From Salinivirgaceae bacterium (lineage in GTDB: Bacteria; Bacteroidota; Bacteroidia; Bacteroidales; Salinivirgaceae): a stretch of 36,198 nt of DNA. The translations under genes were made by a program, and so were the position numbers. Numbering within the stretch: position 1 is the first letter of the stretch; each line of letters starts with the position of its first letter. The notes beneath the pieces are model-generated. The model searched no databases, was not told where the DNA came from, and saw only the letters and a program-made list of their open reading frames with translations. Below, piece after piece: positions 1 through 9,530 of the stretch. The stretch lies in NCBI GenBank assembly GCA_002869335.1, contig PKTE01000302.1, forward strand, positions 1 to 36,198, given 5' to 3'.

Positions 1-960
1 GATTCTGAAGACGAAGGTGAATTATTTATTGGGTGTGCAGGTGGAATCGATACTGTGGCAACAATGAAATACAAGAAAAAAGCAATTAAGAAAAATCATA
101 TACCCTACACTTTCTATGTTTCTGGTCTGCTTGGTGGACACAGCGGTGATGAAATTCACAAAGGTCTTGGAAATAGCGTAAAAATTGCCACTCGCTTTAT
201 GCTAGCAGCTCAAAAGAAGTTCAAAGCCAGACTGGCATCCTTTGATGGTGGAAACCTAAGAAATGCTATTCCTAGAGAATCAGCTTTGGTATTCACTATT
301 GATGAAAAATATATCAAAGACCTTGAGAAGTTTTTTGCCAAATTTGAAATCGACATTAAAAATGAGCTTAAAACTACTGAACCAAAACTAAAAGTTGCTT
401 TGGTTAAAGATCAAAAGCCAACATTTCTAATTGATAAAAAAACACAGTATAAGCTGATCGATGCATTGCAAGGAGTACGACATGGTGTTTTTGAAATGAG
501 TAGAGATATTGAAGGACTGGTTGAGACATCAACTAATCTTGCCAGTATAAAAATGAATAAAGACAACACGATCGAGATTGTTACTTCTCAGAGAAGTTCA
601 GTGGAATCAGGTAAAAACGATGCAAAAGAAAGCATTGCGTCAGTTTTCAGATTAGCTGGAGCTGAAGTTAAACACACCGATGGATATCCGGGATGGGCTC
701 CTAATACTGACTCTGAAATATTAAATATCACAAAAACTTCTTATGAGAAACTTTTCAAAAAGGAGCCTATCGTAAGAGCAATACATGCTGGTTTAGAATG
801 TGGTTTATTCCTCGAAAAATATCCACATCTGGATATGATCTCGTATGGTCCCACAATTAAAGGTGCACACTCACCAGATGAGAGAATAAATATTGAAACA
901 ACACAAAAATTCTGGGATTTACTTGTTGATACATTGACAAAAATCCCTAAAAAGAAGTAA
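1..960 (+). CDS. pepD: Aminoacyl-histidine dipeptidase (PepD, M20C family), 3' part
   Basis: The reading frame is open from the first base, so the start lies outside the window; 319 codons remain of a family usually near 480 residues. PepD is a cytosolic zinc dipeptidase that cleaves Xaa-His and other dipeptides. The visible part contains the lid/dimerisation region with GGHSGDEIHKG and the C-terminal metal-binding region with HAGLECGLF, followed by SYGPTIKGAHSPDE, both characteristic of this M20 subfamily. An ATG at 55 lies well inside the conserved domain and is not the start. The gene ends in TAA and is followed after 20 bases by a strong hairpin terminator, so it closes its transcription unit. 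The family assignment is firm; substrate range is inferred from the family. Confidence 0.93.
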   Translation, partial: DSEDEGELFIGCAGGIDTVATMKYKKKAIKKNHIPYTFYVSGLLGGHSGDEIHKGLGNSVKIATRFMLAAQKKFKARLASFDGGNLRNAIPRESALVFTIDEKYIKDLEKFFAKFEIDIKNELKTTEPKLKVALVKDQKPTFLIDKKTQYKLIDALQGVRHGVFEMSRDIEGLVETSTNLASIKMNKDNTIEIVTSQRSSVESGKNDAKESIASVFRLAGAEVKHTDGYPGWAPNTDSEILNITKTSYEKLFKKEPIVRAIHAGLECGLFLEKYPHLDMISYGPTIKGAHSPDERINIETTQKFWDLLVDTLTKIPKKK

Positions 961-980
961 TCAAATAAAGAACCCAATGT

Positions 981-1010
981 AAAACTTCGCAGCAATAGTT
1001 GCGAAGTTTT
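981..1010 (+). terminator. Intrinsic terminator after pepD
   Basis: A perfect 10-bp stem (AAAACTTCGC / GCGAAGTTTT) encloses a 10-base loop. It lies between the pepD stop and the next start, and the T-rich right arm is followed by ATTAT. It would work best for pepD. Confidence 0.75.
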
Positions 1011-1026
1011 ATTATATCTGAAAAAC

Positions 1027-1830
1027 ATGTTCACTGAATTCTTCGCAAATCTGGATCCCTGGTCATGGCAAGCTATTTCTCTTCTGATAACCGCTGGTTT
1101 TTTAGTAGGAGTTGTAAATACGATAGCTGGCAGTGGCACAGTAATTACCTATAGCCTTTTTATGCTAATGGGATTACCTGCTAATGTAGCCAATGGCACA
1201 ATCAGAATTGGAGTAATTATGCAAACATTGGCAGCAACACTTACTTTTAGGAAAGCAAAGCTATTGGAGGTCAGAAAAGGTGTATTTATCTCGCTACCTA
1301 TTATAATTGGGTCAATAGTAGGTGCACAAATTGCGGTAAGCATTCCACACGATGTATTTGAAAAAGTCCTTGCTATCGTTCTCATTTTTATGGTGATATT
1401 TATTTTCTTCGACCCTTCAAAATGGATAAGAGGGCAAGCAAAACTGAACAATAAAAAACTCGGATGGTGGCAATATCTTCTGTTTTTTCTTACCGGTATT
1501 TATGGAGGGTTTATACACATTGGAGTTGGTATCATTCTTTTGGCAGTGCTTGTTTTGGCAGCTGGATACGATCTGGTAAAAGCCAATGCCATTAAAATAC
1601 TTTCCGTATTTCTTTATGCCCCATTTGCTCTGGCAGTTTTTATGCTAAATGGAGAAGTTAATTACCACCTTGGATTAATTGCCGCCATAGGAAATTTAAT
1701 TGGTGGTATAGTTGCCTCACAATTAGCCATTAAAAAAGGAGCAGGCTTCATCAGATGGTTTTTAATTCTTATAATTATTCTTTTTGCAATGAAATTATTG
1801 AATATATTTGAATACTTATCTAATTTCTAA
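1027..1830 (+). CDS. TauE/SafE family membrane permease (putative sulfite/organosulfonate exporter)
   Basis: This 267-residue protein is almost entirely hydrophobic, with about eight membrane segments. The first repeat carries GVVNTIAGSGTVITYSLFM followed by LPANVANGTIRIG, matching the family signature (N-T-I-A-G-G-G then V-A-N-G-T). The second half repeats the topology around GGFIHIGVGIILLAVLVLAAG. Family members move sulfite, sulfoacetate or related anions across the inner membrane, but many remain uncharacterised, so the substrate here is unknown. Start ATG at 1027 follows the pepD terminator. The nearby cysQ at 3714 is compatible with a sulfur theme, but mltG and another gene lie between them, so the link is weak. 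Confidence 0.85.
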   Translation: MFTEFFANLDPWSWQAISLLITAGFLVGVVNTIAGSGTVITYSLFMLMGLPANVANGTIRIGVIMQTLAATLTFRKAKLLEVRKGVFISLPIIIGSIVGAQIAVSIPHDVFEKVLAIVLIFMVIFIFFDPSKWIRGQAKLNNKKLGWWQYLLFFLTGIYGGFIHIGVGIILLAVLVLAAGYDLVKANAIKILSVFLYAPFALAVFMLNGEVNYHLGLIAAIGNLIGGIVASQLAIKKGAGFIRWFLILIIILFAMKLLNIFEYLSNF

Positions 1831-1909
1831 ACAATTCTGCAAATCATTTATTGAATTAATACGTTACATAATTTTCATTAATTAAAACAAAAATATTTCA
1901 ATCGGTAAA

Positions 1910-2935
1910 ATGAAACGCATACTCTTTATAATAATACTAATCATTGTAATTGCAGGTGGACTTAGTGGTTACCTGGCATGGAAATTTGTATATCAACCTA
2001 ACACAGCTATTCAAAAGGAGATATCATTCTATATCCGTCATACTGATGACTATGAGTCAATAAAATCAAAGTTAGTAGAGCAAAATATTGTTGAAGATAT
2101 TGAAACATTTGACTGGGTAGCTCAAAAAATGAATTTGCCAAACCACATTTATAGTGGAAGGTATTTAATACGACCTAATTTAAATAACCGCAATTTAATA
2201 GAGCTATTACGATCTGGACAACAAACACCAATCAGAATTACATTCAACAATATAAGAACTAAGGAGCAACTTGCTTTGCGACTAAGCGAGGAAATTGAAC
2301 CAGATAGTGCTGAAATTGCCGAGCTATTATTTAATAGTGCAATTGCAAAAAAATATGGTTTCGATTCAGAATCTTTTTTATGTATGTTTATTCCAAACAC
2401 TTATGAAGTATATTGGGATATTTCAACAACCCAGCTTTTTGATAGAATGCACAAAGAGTATACTAGATTCTGGACCGAAGAGAAAAAATCAAAAGCCAAA
2501 TCGATGAAGCTAACACCCGTAGAGATTAGCATATTAGCCTCCATTGTACAAAAAGAAAGCAGCTTTATTGAAGAATACCCTGAAATAGCTGGAGTATATT
2601 ACAACCGACTTAAAAGAGGGATGAAATTACAGGCTGATCCCACAGTTGTGTATGCTGCCGGAGATTTTACCATTAAAAGAGTACTACTTAAACACCTTGC
2701 AATTGACTCACCATATAACACTTACAAATACAAAGGACTACCTCCTGGCCCTATAAGTTTACCAACAATTCAGGCTATTAACAGCGTGTTAAATAAAAAA
2801 TCTCACAAATATTTTTACTTTTGCGCGAAAGATGATTTTAGTGGAAAGCATGTTTTTTCAAAAACACATAGACAACATATTGAAAATGCGAACCGCTACA
2901 GAAGAGCTTTGAATAAAAGAAAGATATACGAATAA
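1910..2935 (+). CDS. mltG: Endolytic murein transglycosylase MltG (YceG-like)
   Basis: A 341-residue inner-membrane protein with one N-terminal membrane segment (about residues 4-26) and a periplasmic YceG domain. MltG cleaves nascent glycan strands and is thought to set glycan chain length. The catalytic region reads ILASIVQKESSF, with Glu216 matching the catalytic glutamate of the family, followed by AGVYYNRLKRGMKLQADPTV, the highly conserved substrate-groove segment. A LysM-like fold is typical before it (about 40-90). Length is normal. It is the first gene of a tight run: the next gene starts 16 bases after its TAA and cysQ directly follows that one. Confidence 0.94.
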   Translation: MKRILFIIILIIVIAGGLSGYLAWKFVYQPNTAIQKEISFYIRHTDDYESIKSKLVEQNIVEDIETFDWVAQKMNLPNHIYSGRYLIRPNLNNRNLIELLRSGQQTPIRITFNNIRTKEQLALRLSEEIEPDSAEIAELLFNSAIAKKYGFDSESFLCMFIPNTYEVYWDISTTQLFDRMHKEYTRFWTEEKKSKAKSMKLTPVEISILASIVQKESSFIEEYPEIAGVYYNRLKRGMKLQADPTVVYAAGDFTIKRVLLKHLAIDSPYNTYKYKGLPPGPISLPTIQAINSVLNKKSHKYFYFCAKDDFSGKHVFSKTHRQHIENANRYRRALNKRKIYE

Positions 2936-2951
2936 AAAAAATCATGTAATC

Positions 2952-3713
2952 ATGAAACATTTATTAATCGCATCATTATTAGTTGTATCTCTTACTACCC
3001 TTTACGGACAGAAAGATAAAATGATGAACGTTTTGGATGACGAAATGGAAATAATGGATAACGACAACCAAACCCTTCGCTTTTTTGATGCAGAAACTGG
3101 TGAGCCATTAGAGGGAGCATCTGTAAATATTGAAGATATTGGAGAGTACACCACAGATGAGGAAGGTAAAGTGCGTTTTCCAAACCAACCAGATGGCTAT
3201 TTAAATGTAGAAGTTGAAAAAGAGGGATACATCACTTGTAATTTTGACGTGGAAATTGTAGCCGATATGATTTTTTTCAACCGCTTTTCAGTATCACCAA
3301 AACTTGATTTGGGTTCAATCCGAATCGTGCTGGATTGGCTAGATACACCACCCGATCTTGATGCACACTTTGTAAAACAAGGAGGCTACCATATCTCATA
3401 TCAGGATACAAAAGTGCTGAGCGATGGCACCGGACAATTAGACCGTGATGACCTGGATGGAAATGGACCTGAAACAATTACAATTAATGATATTGACGAC
3501 AATGCACACTATGAATATTATGTGCATAACTATACAGACAGAAATGACCCAACTTCCTCAGGGTTAAGCAAATCAAAAGCTACTATTAAGGTATTTGCTA
3601 ATAACGAGTTTTTGGGAACTGTTGAAATACCAAGAGGTCCAAAGGGGCTGAAATGGCACGTATTTGAGATTAATAACGGAGAGATTGAAATAACCAACAA
3701 ATTACAAAACTAA
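2952..3713 (+). CDS. Exported protein with carboxypeptidase-regulatory-like and YfaP/DUF2135-like domains
   Basis: A 253-residue protein with a signal peptide (MKHLLIASLLVVSLTTLYGQ). Residues about 43-100 resemble a carboxypeptidase regulatory-like beta-sandwich (DAETGEPLEGASVNIED, then TTDEEGKVRF). Residues about 122-250 look like the YfaP/DUF2135 domain: IRIVLDWLDTPPDLDAHF, an acidic LDRDDLDGNGPETITI stretch that may bind calcium, then YEYYVHNYTDR. No enzyme motif is visible; a periplasmic or surface binding role is a guess. It sits between mltG and cysQ, and its TAA abuts the cysQ ATG with no gap, so co-transcription and translational coupling are likely. Confidence 0.75.
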   Translation: MKHLLIASLLVVSLTTLYGQKDKMMNVLDDEMEIMDNDNQTLRFFDAETGEPLEGASVNIEDIGEYTTDEEGKVRFPNQPDGYLNVEVEKEGYITCNFDVEIVADMIFFNRFSVSPKLDLGSIRIVLDWLDTPPDLDAHFVKQGGYHISYQDTKVLSDGTGQLDRDDLDGNGPETITINDIDDNAHYEYYVHNYTDRNDPTSSGLSKSKATIKVFANNEFLGTVEIPRGPKGLKWHVFEINNGEIEITNKLQN

Positions 3714-4517
3714 ATGGAACTAATCAGACACGCTTTAGAAGCAGCATTAGAGGCATCTAAAGTTATAATGAAGTATTACGACGGAGAAGTAGAGGTAGAA
3801 CTAAAAGCAGATCAAAGTCCTGTAACAATTGCTGATAAAGAGGCTGATAAGGTCATTAGAAAAGTACTGGAAGAGACAGGACTACCTATATTAAGCGAAG
3901 AGCATCCTATACCCGACCATGAGGAAAGACTTCAATGGGAACAATTCTGGATGGTCGATCCGTTAGATGGCACAAAGGAATTCATTAAAAAGAATGGAGA
4001 ATTTACAATCAACATTGCTTTGATTGAAAATAATGTGCCTATTGGAGGTGTAATTGCGGCTCCGGCAAGCGACATTGTTTATTTTGGTGAAAGTGGTTAT
4101 GGCTCATTCAAGTCTGTTTTATCGAAAAACACTCAAAATGTAAATGACATATTTAAAGAAGTTAAACCATTAAAACCTGAAGATCCTGGAAAAGATGATA
4201 TTATAAGAGTAGCTGTTTCGCGCTCACATTTGGACGAAACTACTGTTCAATATATAGATAAATTAAAACAAACTCGCGAAGTTGAAACAACATCAGCAGG
4301 TAGTGCTATTAAAATTGGTTTATTAGCCGAGGGCAAAGCACATATTTACCCTCGCTTTTCACCTTGCATGGAATGGGATATAGCAGCAGGATTTGGAATC
4401 GTAAACCAACTCGATTTTCAATTCATTAGCACTGAAAACCAAAAGAAATTATCCTTTAACAAGAAAAACTTACTTGTTAATGGTTTTGTAGCCCTAAGAG
4501 ATAAAAGCTTCTTGTAA
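3714..4517 (+). CDS. cysQ: 3'(2'),5'-bisphosphate nucleotidase CysQ
   Basis: A 267-residue inositol-monophosphatase-superfamily enzyme. The metal site is visible as LSEEH (about 60-64) and VDPLDGTKEF (Asp82 and Asp85), with the C-terminal EWDIAAG (Asp222) completing the site. CysQ removes the 3'-phosphate from PAP, the by-product of sulfate activation, in the cytoplasm or at the inner membrane. Related inositol phosphatases share these motifs, but DPLDGTKEF followed by NGEFTINIALI is the CysQ form. The start ATG directly follows the TAA of the preceding gene. A strong terminator follows, ending the mltG-led run. Confidence 0.92.
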   Translation: MELIRHALEAALEASKVIMKYYDGEVEVELKADQSPVTIADKEADKVIRKVLEETGLPILSEEHPIPDHEERLQWEQFWMVDPLDGTKEFIKKNGEFTINIALIENNVPIGGVIAAPASDIVYFGESGYGSFKSVLSKNTQNVNDIFKEVKPLKPEDPGKDDIIRVAVSRSHLDETTVQYIDKLKQTREVETTSAGSAIKIGLLAEGKAHIYPRFSPCMEWDIAAGFGIVNQLDFQFISTENQKKLSFNKKNLLVNGFVALRDKSFL

Positions 4518-4535
4518 AAATATTTGAATCAGAGC

Positions 4536-4570
4536 AAGCCTGCATTTTACGATGCAGGCTTTTTTTTTTT
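4536..4570 (+). terminator. Intrinsic terminator after cysQ
   Basis: A perfect 10-bp stem (AAGCCTGCAT / ATGCAGGCTT) with a 6-base loop (TTTACG) runs into a long T tract ending at 4570. It is a textbook Rho-independent terminator closing the mltG-cysQ run. Confidence 0.92.
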
Positions 4571-4635
4571 GATTTGAAAATTGAGCATTATAAATGAAAC
4601 AATTTCATTAATTTAGTACTCAAACTAATGAATCC

Positions 4636-6114
4636 ATGCTATATAGTATCTGGCAATATATTCAGGATGTCTGGCCACATATTTACATTTTCTTATACTG
4701 GGGATATGTATTTATTATTGCAACATCTATTATCCTTGTTATTATTGACAATAAGAATCCGGCTAAAACTATGGCCTGGATACTGGTGCTCATATTTCTA
4801 CCTGTGGCTGGATTAATTTTCTACCTCTATTTTGGTCAGAACTATCGTAAACAAAAAATATTTTCGCGTAAAGGGATACAGGACTTCAGGCAATTAAACA
4901 AAATGCGGTACGAGCAACTTAAACTACTTGACACACCTGAAGTTCAAAATATTAAGCCTGTATTCAAAAAACAGCACATAATCAAACTACTTCTAAACAA
5001 CAGTAAATCAATAGTTTCTCGAAATAACACAATCAAAGTTCTCAATAATGGCGAAGAAAAATTCCCTGAACTAATAGAATCACTTAATAAAGCAAAACAT
5101 CATATCCACATTGAATATTACATTTTTGAATATGATAATATTGGTAAGCAGATTATTTCAATTTTGGAAGATAAAGCAAAACAAGGCGTCAAAGTTAAAG
5201 TAATCATAGACCACGTGGGAAGTTGGCATTTCCCCAAACGGAAAATAAAGCAGCTTAAAAAAACAGGTGTAATTATTAAACTTTTTATGCGGGTAAACTT
5301 CCCCTATTTCACCAGTAAAGTAAACTACCGTAATCACCGCAAAATTGTCGTTATTGATGGAGAAGTGGGTTTTGTTGGATGAATGAATATTGCCGACAAA
5401 TACATTTTCGGAACGAAAAAACTAGGCAAATGGCGGGATACACACTTAAAAATATCTGGTGAGGCTGTCCACTCACTGCAAACAGTTTTTCTTACTGACT
5501 GGTACTTTCTAACCAAAGAACTTCCCACTGAAGAAAAGTATTTTCCAAAGATTGAAAACACCCAAGAAGGAATAACACAGATCGTTTCCAGTGGCCCAGA
5601 TAGTTCATGGGCAGGAATTATGCAAACATATTTTCTAAGTATCGCTACTGCCAGAAAATATATCTATATCACCACTCCTTACTTGCTTCCTAATTCATCA
5701 ATACTTACAGCATTGAAAACCGCCTCACTGTCGGGAGTTGATGTCAAAATAATATTACCTAAAAAAAGTGATTCAAGACTGGTCTCCTACGCCTCGTTAT
5801 CTTTTGTCGATGAACTTATTAGCGCTGGAATTGAAGTGTATTTTTTCAAAAATGGGTTTATACACAGTAAAACTATGATTATTGATGGAATACTGTCATC
5901 TGTAGGTACAGCCAATCTTGATTATAGAAGTATTTCAATCAATTTTGAGATTAATGCACTTATTTATGATGAAAAAACAGCCACTACCCTGCTTCACTCA
6001 TTCGAAAAAGACCTTGAAAACTGTGAGTTGGTAACAAAGGAGCTTTGGGTAAAAAACCCGATAGTTAAGAAATTACAAAGTAGCATCGCCAGAATTTTCA
6101 GCCCAATTCTTTAA
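4636..6114 (+). CDS. cls: Cardiolipin synthase, full length but interrupted by an in-frame TGA
   Basis: The combined frame gives 492 codons, the usual length for bacterial cardiolipin synthases, which condense two phosphatidylglycerols at the inner membrane. Two N-terminal membrane segments (about 10-60) are followed by two phospholipase-D HKD motifs: His234/Lys236/Asp241 in NHRKIVVIDG and His410/Lys412/Asp417 in HSKTMIIDG. A TGA at 5380-5382 (codon 249) interrupts the frame between GFVG and MNIADKY, exactly where the family has GFVGG-MN; the lost residue should be glycine. The downstream half begins with an ATG immediately after the TGA, so it could be made as a separate polypeptide, but each half has only one HKD motif and would be expected to be inactive alone. 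The frame otherwise shows no decay. Confidence 0.88.
5380..5382 (+). other. In-frame TGA at a predicted glycine codon of cls
   Basis: The codon order is GTT GGA TGA ATG AAT, translating as V-G-stop-M-N. Family members carry G (sometimes S) at this position, so GGA to TGA is the simplest change. The frame is open on both sides for hundreds of codons. Confidence 0.85.
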
Positions 6115-6147
6115 TCAGAATTTTCTGCGTATTTTCATCGAATCAAT

Positions 6148-6155
6148 TACTTTTG
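6148..6155 (+). promoter_or_regulatory. Candidate -7 element upstream of the BatA-like gene
   Basis: TACTTTTG matches the Bacteroidota -7 consensus TAnnTTTG and ends 17 bases before the start codon. I see no clear TTG -33 element at the expected spacing, so this is tentative. Confidence 0.35.
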
Positions 6156-6172
6156 CCAAAAACCATTAGACT

Positions 6173-8167
6173 ATGCAATTTTTATTTCCAAATATACTTT
6201 ACGCACTATTTTTAGCACTTATTCCCCTGATTTTGCACCTGATAAATCTTAGGAAACATAAAAAGATGTATTTCAGCTCATTATGGTTTCTTAAGAGTAT
6301 AAAACAACAAACTTCCCGATCTAAAAAGATTTATGAATGGTTATTATTATTGGCAAGAACAATATTAATTGGTGCTATTGTGACTGCATTTGCAGGCCCG
6401 GTTATTCAAAATGAAAAATCACTTGGAAATAAACAAATCCATATGATTATTGACAATACTTTTAGCATGCAGAATAGCAATAGCAAAGGTAATCTCTACG
6501 ATCAGGTTAAAAATAAAGCATTAGAAATTACCTCAAGCCTTGAAAGTAATAATACGCTCAGCATTCATATGCTGGCTACTGGGGAATCATTTAATAACCA
6601 AACTATTACAAAGGCTCAAGATATTATCCAAAAATCGAAATTGCAGCATGGAAACAAAACCATTAACGATATAGTTCGACCATTAGGGACCAATAATACT
6701 GATAATCAAATTATTATACTGTCAGATTTTCAACAAAATATTGTATTTCCAGATACAATTTTCAATGACTCAACCCTGCAGACTTCATTGGTTATGTTTG
6801 AAGGAGAAAATACCAATATTAGTATAGACACTATTTGGTTCGACAAACCGGTGCATATTCCAAATGAAGAGACCGAAGTTAGCGTACAGCTAAAAAATTA
6901 TAATGAAAAACCCGTGACAGACATCCCTGTGCAGTTATTTATAAATGATAAACTCACATCAGTTGGAAGCGTTAATATTGCAGCCAATGCAACGGAAACA
7001 TTTAAAACAAAAATTCAAATTGCAGAAACCGGCTTTATTAAAATAAAAGCTGAAATTCAAGATCTACCGGTCAATTTTGACAATAATTATTATACGGGTA
7101 TTTATCTTTCGTCTCAATATAATATTCTTGAGGTTGCTGATTCATCATCAAATTACCTTAAAGCACTTTTTAACGAAAAAAAGAGATTTAAATTCCGTAG
7201 TGTTAAGCCGCAACAGATTACATTATCTAATATACAGAATGCCAATACGATCATTATAAATCGCCCGGCTAAAATTAGTTCCGGCATAACTTCCGCAATT
7301 TACAAAGCTGTTGGTCAGGGAGCTAATGTAATTATCATTCCAAATGAAAATTTGAGTATAAATAGTTTGAATGAGCAATTTGCGCAATTTAACATCCCGA
7401 AGTTCACTGCTGCAATAAAAGAAAAAACTGTTATCAAGCAATTGAACTTAAATCATTCAATCTACAGTGAAGCCATCACAAACGTTGAAGAAAACACACA
7501 ATTTCCGGGTATTCTAAAATATTTGAAAGTTGAGCGCAATAATTCTCTTACTCCACTAATCTACAATGATTTTGACGAATCAATGTTACTTTCAGGAAGA
7601 ATAGGAAATGGTAATATTTACGTATTTACTTTTAACCCATTTATAAGAAATTTTGCACTTGATCCTCTTTTCATCCCTACCATGTACAATGCATCTGTTA
7701 TTACAAACAGAAATATCATATCTCAAATAGAATGTACAAAACCTGGCACATTTAACATTGGTAAAATTGATGATCCTGAATATTCTTCCATCCTGGTGGG
7801 TAAAAATCAAAATGCTTTTATTCCTTTTTATTATACAAAACAGCAGCATACCGTTATTTCAATAAGATCAAACCAACTTTCAGAACCTGGCTACTATCCA
7901 CTGAATGTTCAAGACAGCACTATAAATTATATTGCTGTTAACCATCTTAGCAAAGAATCACAGCTTAAGTTTCACGATGAAAAATATTTACAAGATCAAA
8001 TTTTCAATCAATCAGCCACATTAATCTTTTCATCAACAGATACATCAGATACCATACTATCTCCTATTCAAAAACTTTGGAAATGGTTTACACTATTAGC
8101 TTTCCTTATGATATTAATCGAAACAATCTTAATTGTCATGAGAAAAAGAGTTAAAAAACATAGCTGA
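6173..8167 (+). CDS. BatA-domain membrane protein with VWA-like region
   Basis: A 664-residue protein. Residues 1-80 form the N-terminal double-membrane domain named for BatA ([20 protein letters not shown], then [29 protein letters not shown]). A von Willebrand A-like region follows, starting [12 protein letters not shown]; Asp94/Thr96/Ser98 approximate the MIDAS DxSxS site with Thr replacing the first Ser. [10 protein letters not shown] is the later VWA strand. The middle is a long periplasmic segment and the C-terminus has one more membrane helix ([19 protein letters not shown]). Such proteins occur in many Bacteroidota, often near moxR-type and other bat genes, which are absent here; the exact role is unknown. 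The stop is TGA, with an in-frame TAA nine codons further on (8195-8197). Confidence 0.82.
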   Translation: MQFLFPNILYALFLALIPLILHLINLRKHKKMYFSSLWFLKSIKQQTSRSKKIYEWLLLLARTILIGAIVTAFAGPVIQNEKSLGNKQIHMIIDNTFSMQNSNSKGNLYDQVKNKALEITSSLESNNTLSIHMLATGESFNNQTITKAQDIIQKSKLQHGNKTINDIVRPLGTNNTDNQIIILSDFQQNIVFPDTIFNDSTLQTSLVMFEGENTNISIDTIWFDKPVHIPNEETEVSVQLKNYNEKPVTDIPVQLFINDKLTSVGSVNIAANATETFKTKIQIAETGFIKIKAEIQDLPVNFDNNYYTGIYLSSQYNILEVADSSSNYLKALFNEKKRFKFRSVKPQQITLSNIQNANTIIINRPAKISSGITSAIYKAVGQGANVIIIPNENLSINSLNEQFAQFNIPKFTAAIKEKTVIKQLNLNHSIYSEAITNVEENTQFPGILKYLKVERNNSLTPLIYNDFDESMLLSGRIGNGNIYVFTFNPFIRNFALDPLFIPTMYNASVITNRNIISQIECTKPGTFNIGKIDDPEYSSILVGKNQNAFIPFYYTKQQHTVISIRSNQLSEPGYYPLNVQDSTINYIAVNHLSKESQLKFHDEKYLQDQIFNQSATLIFSSTDTSDTILSPIQKLWKWFTLLAFLMILIETILIVMRKRVKKHS

Positions 8168-8183
8168 ATTTTCAGAAAGTTCC

Positions 8184-8213
8184 TTGGTTTGAGATAAAAC
8201 ATTTCTATTTTTG
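8184..8213 (+). promoter_or_regulatory. Promoter of rocD (TTG-N19-TATTTTTG)
   Basis: TTG at 8184-8186 and TATTTTTG at 8206-8213 are separated by 19 bases, matching the Bacteroidota sigma-A pattern TTG-N17-23-TAnnTTTG. Transcription would start near 8220, leaving a leader of about 34 bases before the ATG at 8254. Confidence 0.7.
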
Positions 8214-8253
8214 CCGAAAGATTATAGTAGTAATTCCAAAAAATTTATACCAA

Positions 8254-9474
8254 ATGGCAAAAATGACTGCTCAAGACTACATTGCTAGGGAAGATAAGTA
8301 TGGTGCACATAATTACCATCCACTTCCTGTTGTTTTAGAAAAAGGCGAAGGCGTTTACGTATGGGACACCGACGGAAAAAAATACTTTGACTTTTTGTCA
8401 TCTTATTCTGCTGTAAACCAAGGACATTGCCACCCTAAAATAATTAACACCCTTAAAGAACAAGCAGAAAAACTTACTTTGACTTCTCGCGCATTTTACA
8501 ATAACGTATTAGGTGAGTTTGAAGAGTATGTAACAAAATTCTTCGGATACGATAAAGTATTACCAATGAACACTGGTGCAGAAGCTGACGAAACAGCTTT
8601 AAAACTTTGTCGCAAATGGGCCTACGAGAAAAAATGAGTACCAGAAAACGAAGCAAAAATAATTGTTTGTGCTGAAAACTTCCACGGACGCACAATCTCA
8701 ATCATTTCAATGTCAACTGACCCGGATGCAAGAGACGGTTTCGGACCTTACACTCCTGGTTTTGTAACTATACCTTACAACGACACTGAAGCTTTAGCAA
8801 AAGAATTAGAAGATCCTAATGTAGCTGGTTTCTTAGTTGAGCCTATTCAAGGTGAGGCTGGAGTTAACGTACCAGATCAGGGTTTTATTAAAAAAGCATA
8901 TGACCTTTGTAAAGCTAATAACGTACTTTTCATAGCTGACGAAGTACAAACAGGTATTGCACGTACAGGTAAAATGCTAGCTGTAGATCACGAAGGCGTT
9001 CGCCCTGATATCCTAATCTTAGGAAAAGCTATTTCTGGTGGAGTTTATCCTGTTTCTTGCGTTCTAGCAGACGACGACATTATGCTAGTAATTAAACCAG
9101 GTGAGCACGGTTCTACATTTGGTGGAAACCCTGTGGGAGCTAAAGTTGCTATGGCTGCATTGGAAGTAATCAAAGAAGAAAACCTTGCTGAAAACGCTGA
9201 GAAAATGGGTCAAATTTTCCGTGACGAATTTAGCAGTATCAAATCTGATATGATTGCAAAAGTACGCGGTAAAGGTCTTTTAAACGCAGTGATTATCAAG
9301 CCCAAAAATGGCAAAACTGCCTGGGATGTTTGCGTTAAAATGGCTGAATATGGCTTATTAGCTAAACCTACACACGGAGATATCATTCGCTTTGCTCCTC
9401 CATTAGTAATTAACGAAGAACAACTTCGTGAAGCTATGGAATTGATCAAAAAAGCTTTCAAAGAGTTCGAATAA
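8254..9474 (+). CDS. rocD: Ornithine aminotransferase, full length but interrupted by an in-frame TGA
   Basis: The combined frame gives 406 codons, a normal length for ornithine-oxoacid aminotransferase, a PLP enzyme converting ornithine and 2-oxoglutarate to glutamate semialdehyde and glutamate. Visible family marks are [28 protein letters not shown] (phosphate-binding region), [31 protein letters not shown] (Asp229 holds the pyridine nitrogen) and [14 protein letters not shown] (Lys258 should form the Schiff base). A TGA at 8635-8637 (codon 128) separates AYEKK from [19 protein letters not shown]; homologues have glycine here. The next ATG (8710) lies 24 codons after the TGA, past part of the cofactor-binding domain, so neither half should work alone. 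A good promoter lies upstream and a strong terminator downstream. Confidence 0.9.
8635..8637 (+). other. In-frame TGA at a predicted glycine codon of rocD
   Basis: The codon order is GAG AAA AAA TGA GTA CCA GAA. Ornithine aminotransferases I recall read K-G-(I/V) at this place, so TGA replaces glycine. The frame continues without further stops to 9474. Confidence 0.87.
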
Positions 9475-9494
9475 ACAAAGATCAATTATATATC

Positions 9495-9524
9495 AAAGCT
9501 GCTTCAGTTGAAGCAGCTTTTTTT
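9495..9524 (+). terminator. Intrinsic terminator after rocD
   Basis: A perfect 11-bp stem (AAAGCTGCTTC / GAAGCAGCTTT) with a 4-base loop (AGTT) is followed by further T residues, 20 bases after the rocD stop. Confidence 0.92.
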
Positions 9525-9530
9525 ATGCTC

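Noticed and set aside
741-1139. 132-codon minus-strand frame across pepD and the permease start
   Set aside because: It is antisense to two supported genes and to the terminator, with no recognisable product.
4628-4816. Short frame overlapping the cls start
   Set aside because: It is an out-of-frame shadow of the cls membrane region and has no independent support.
5380-5382. TGA as selenocysteine or tryptophan in cls and rocD
   Set aside because: Neither family has Sec or Cys at these sites, no SECIS-like element was evident, and Trp does not fit the aligned glycine positions. Glycine or an error is more plausible.
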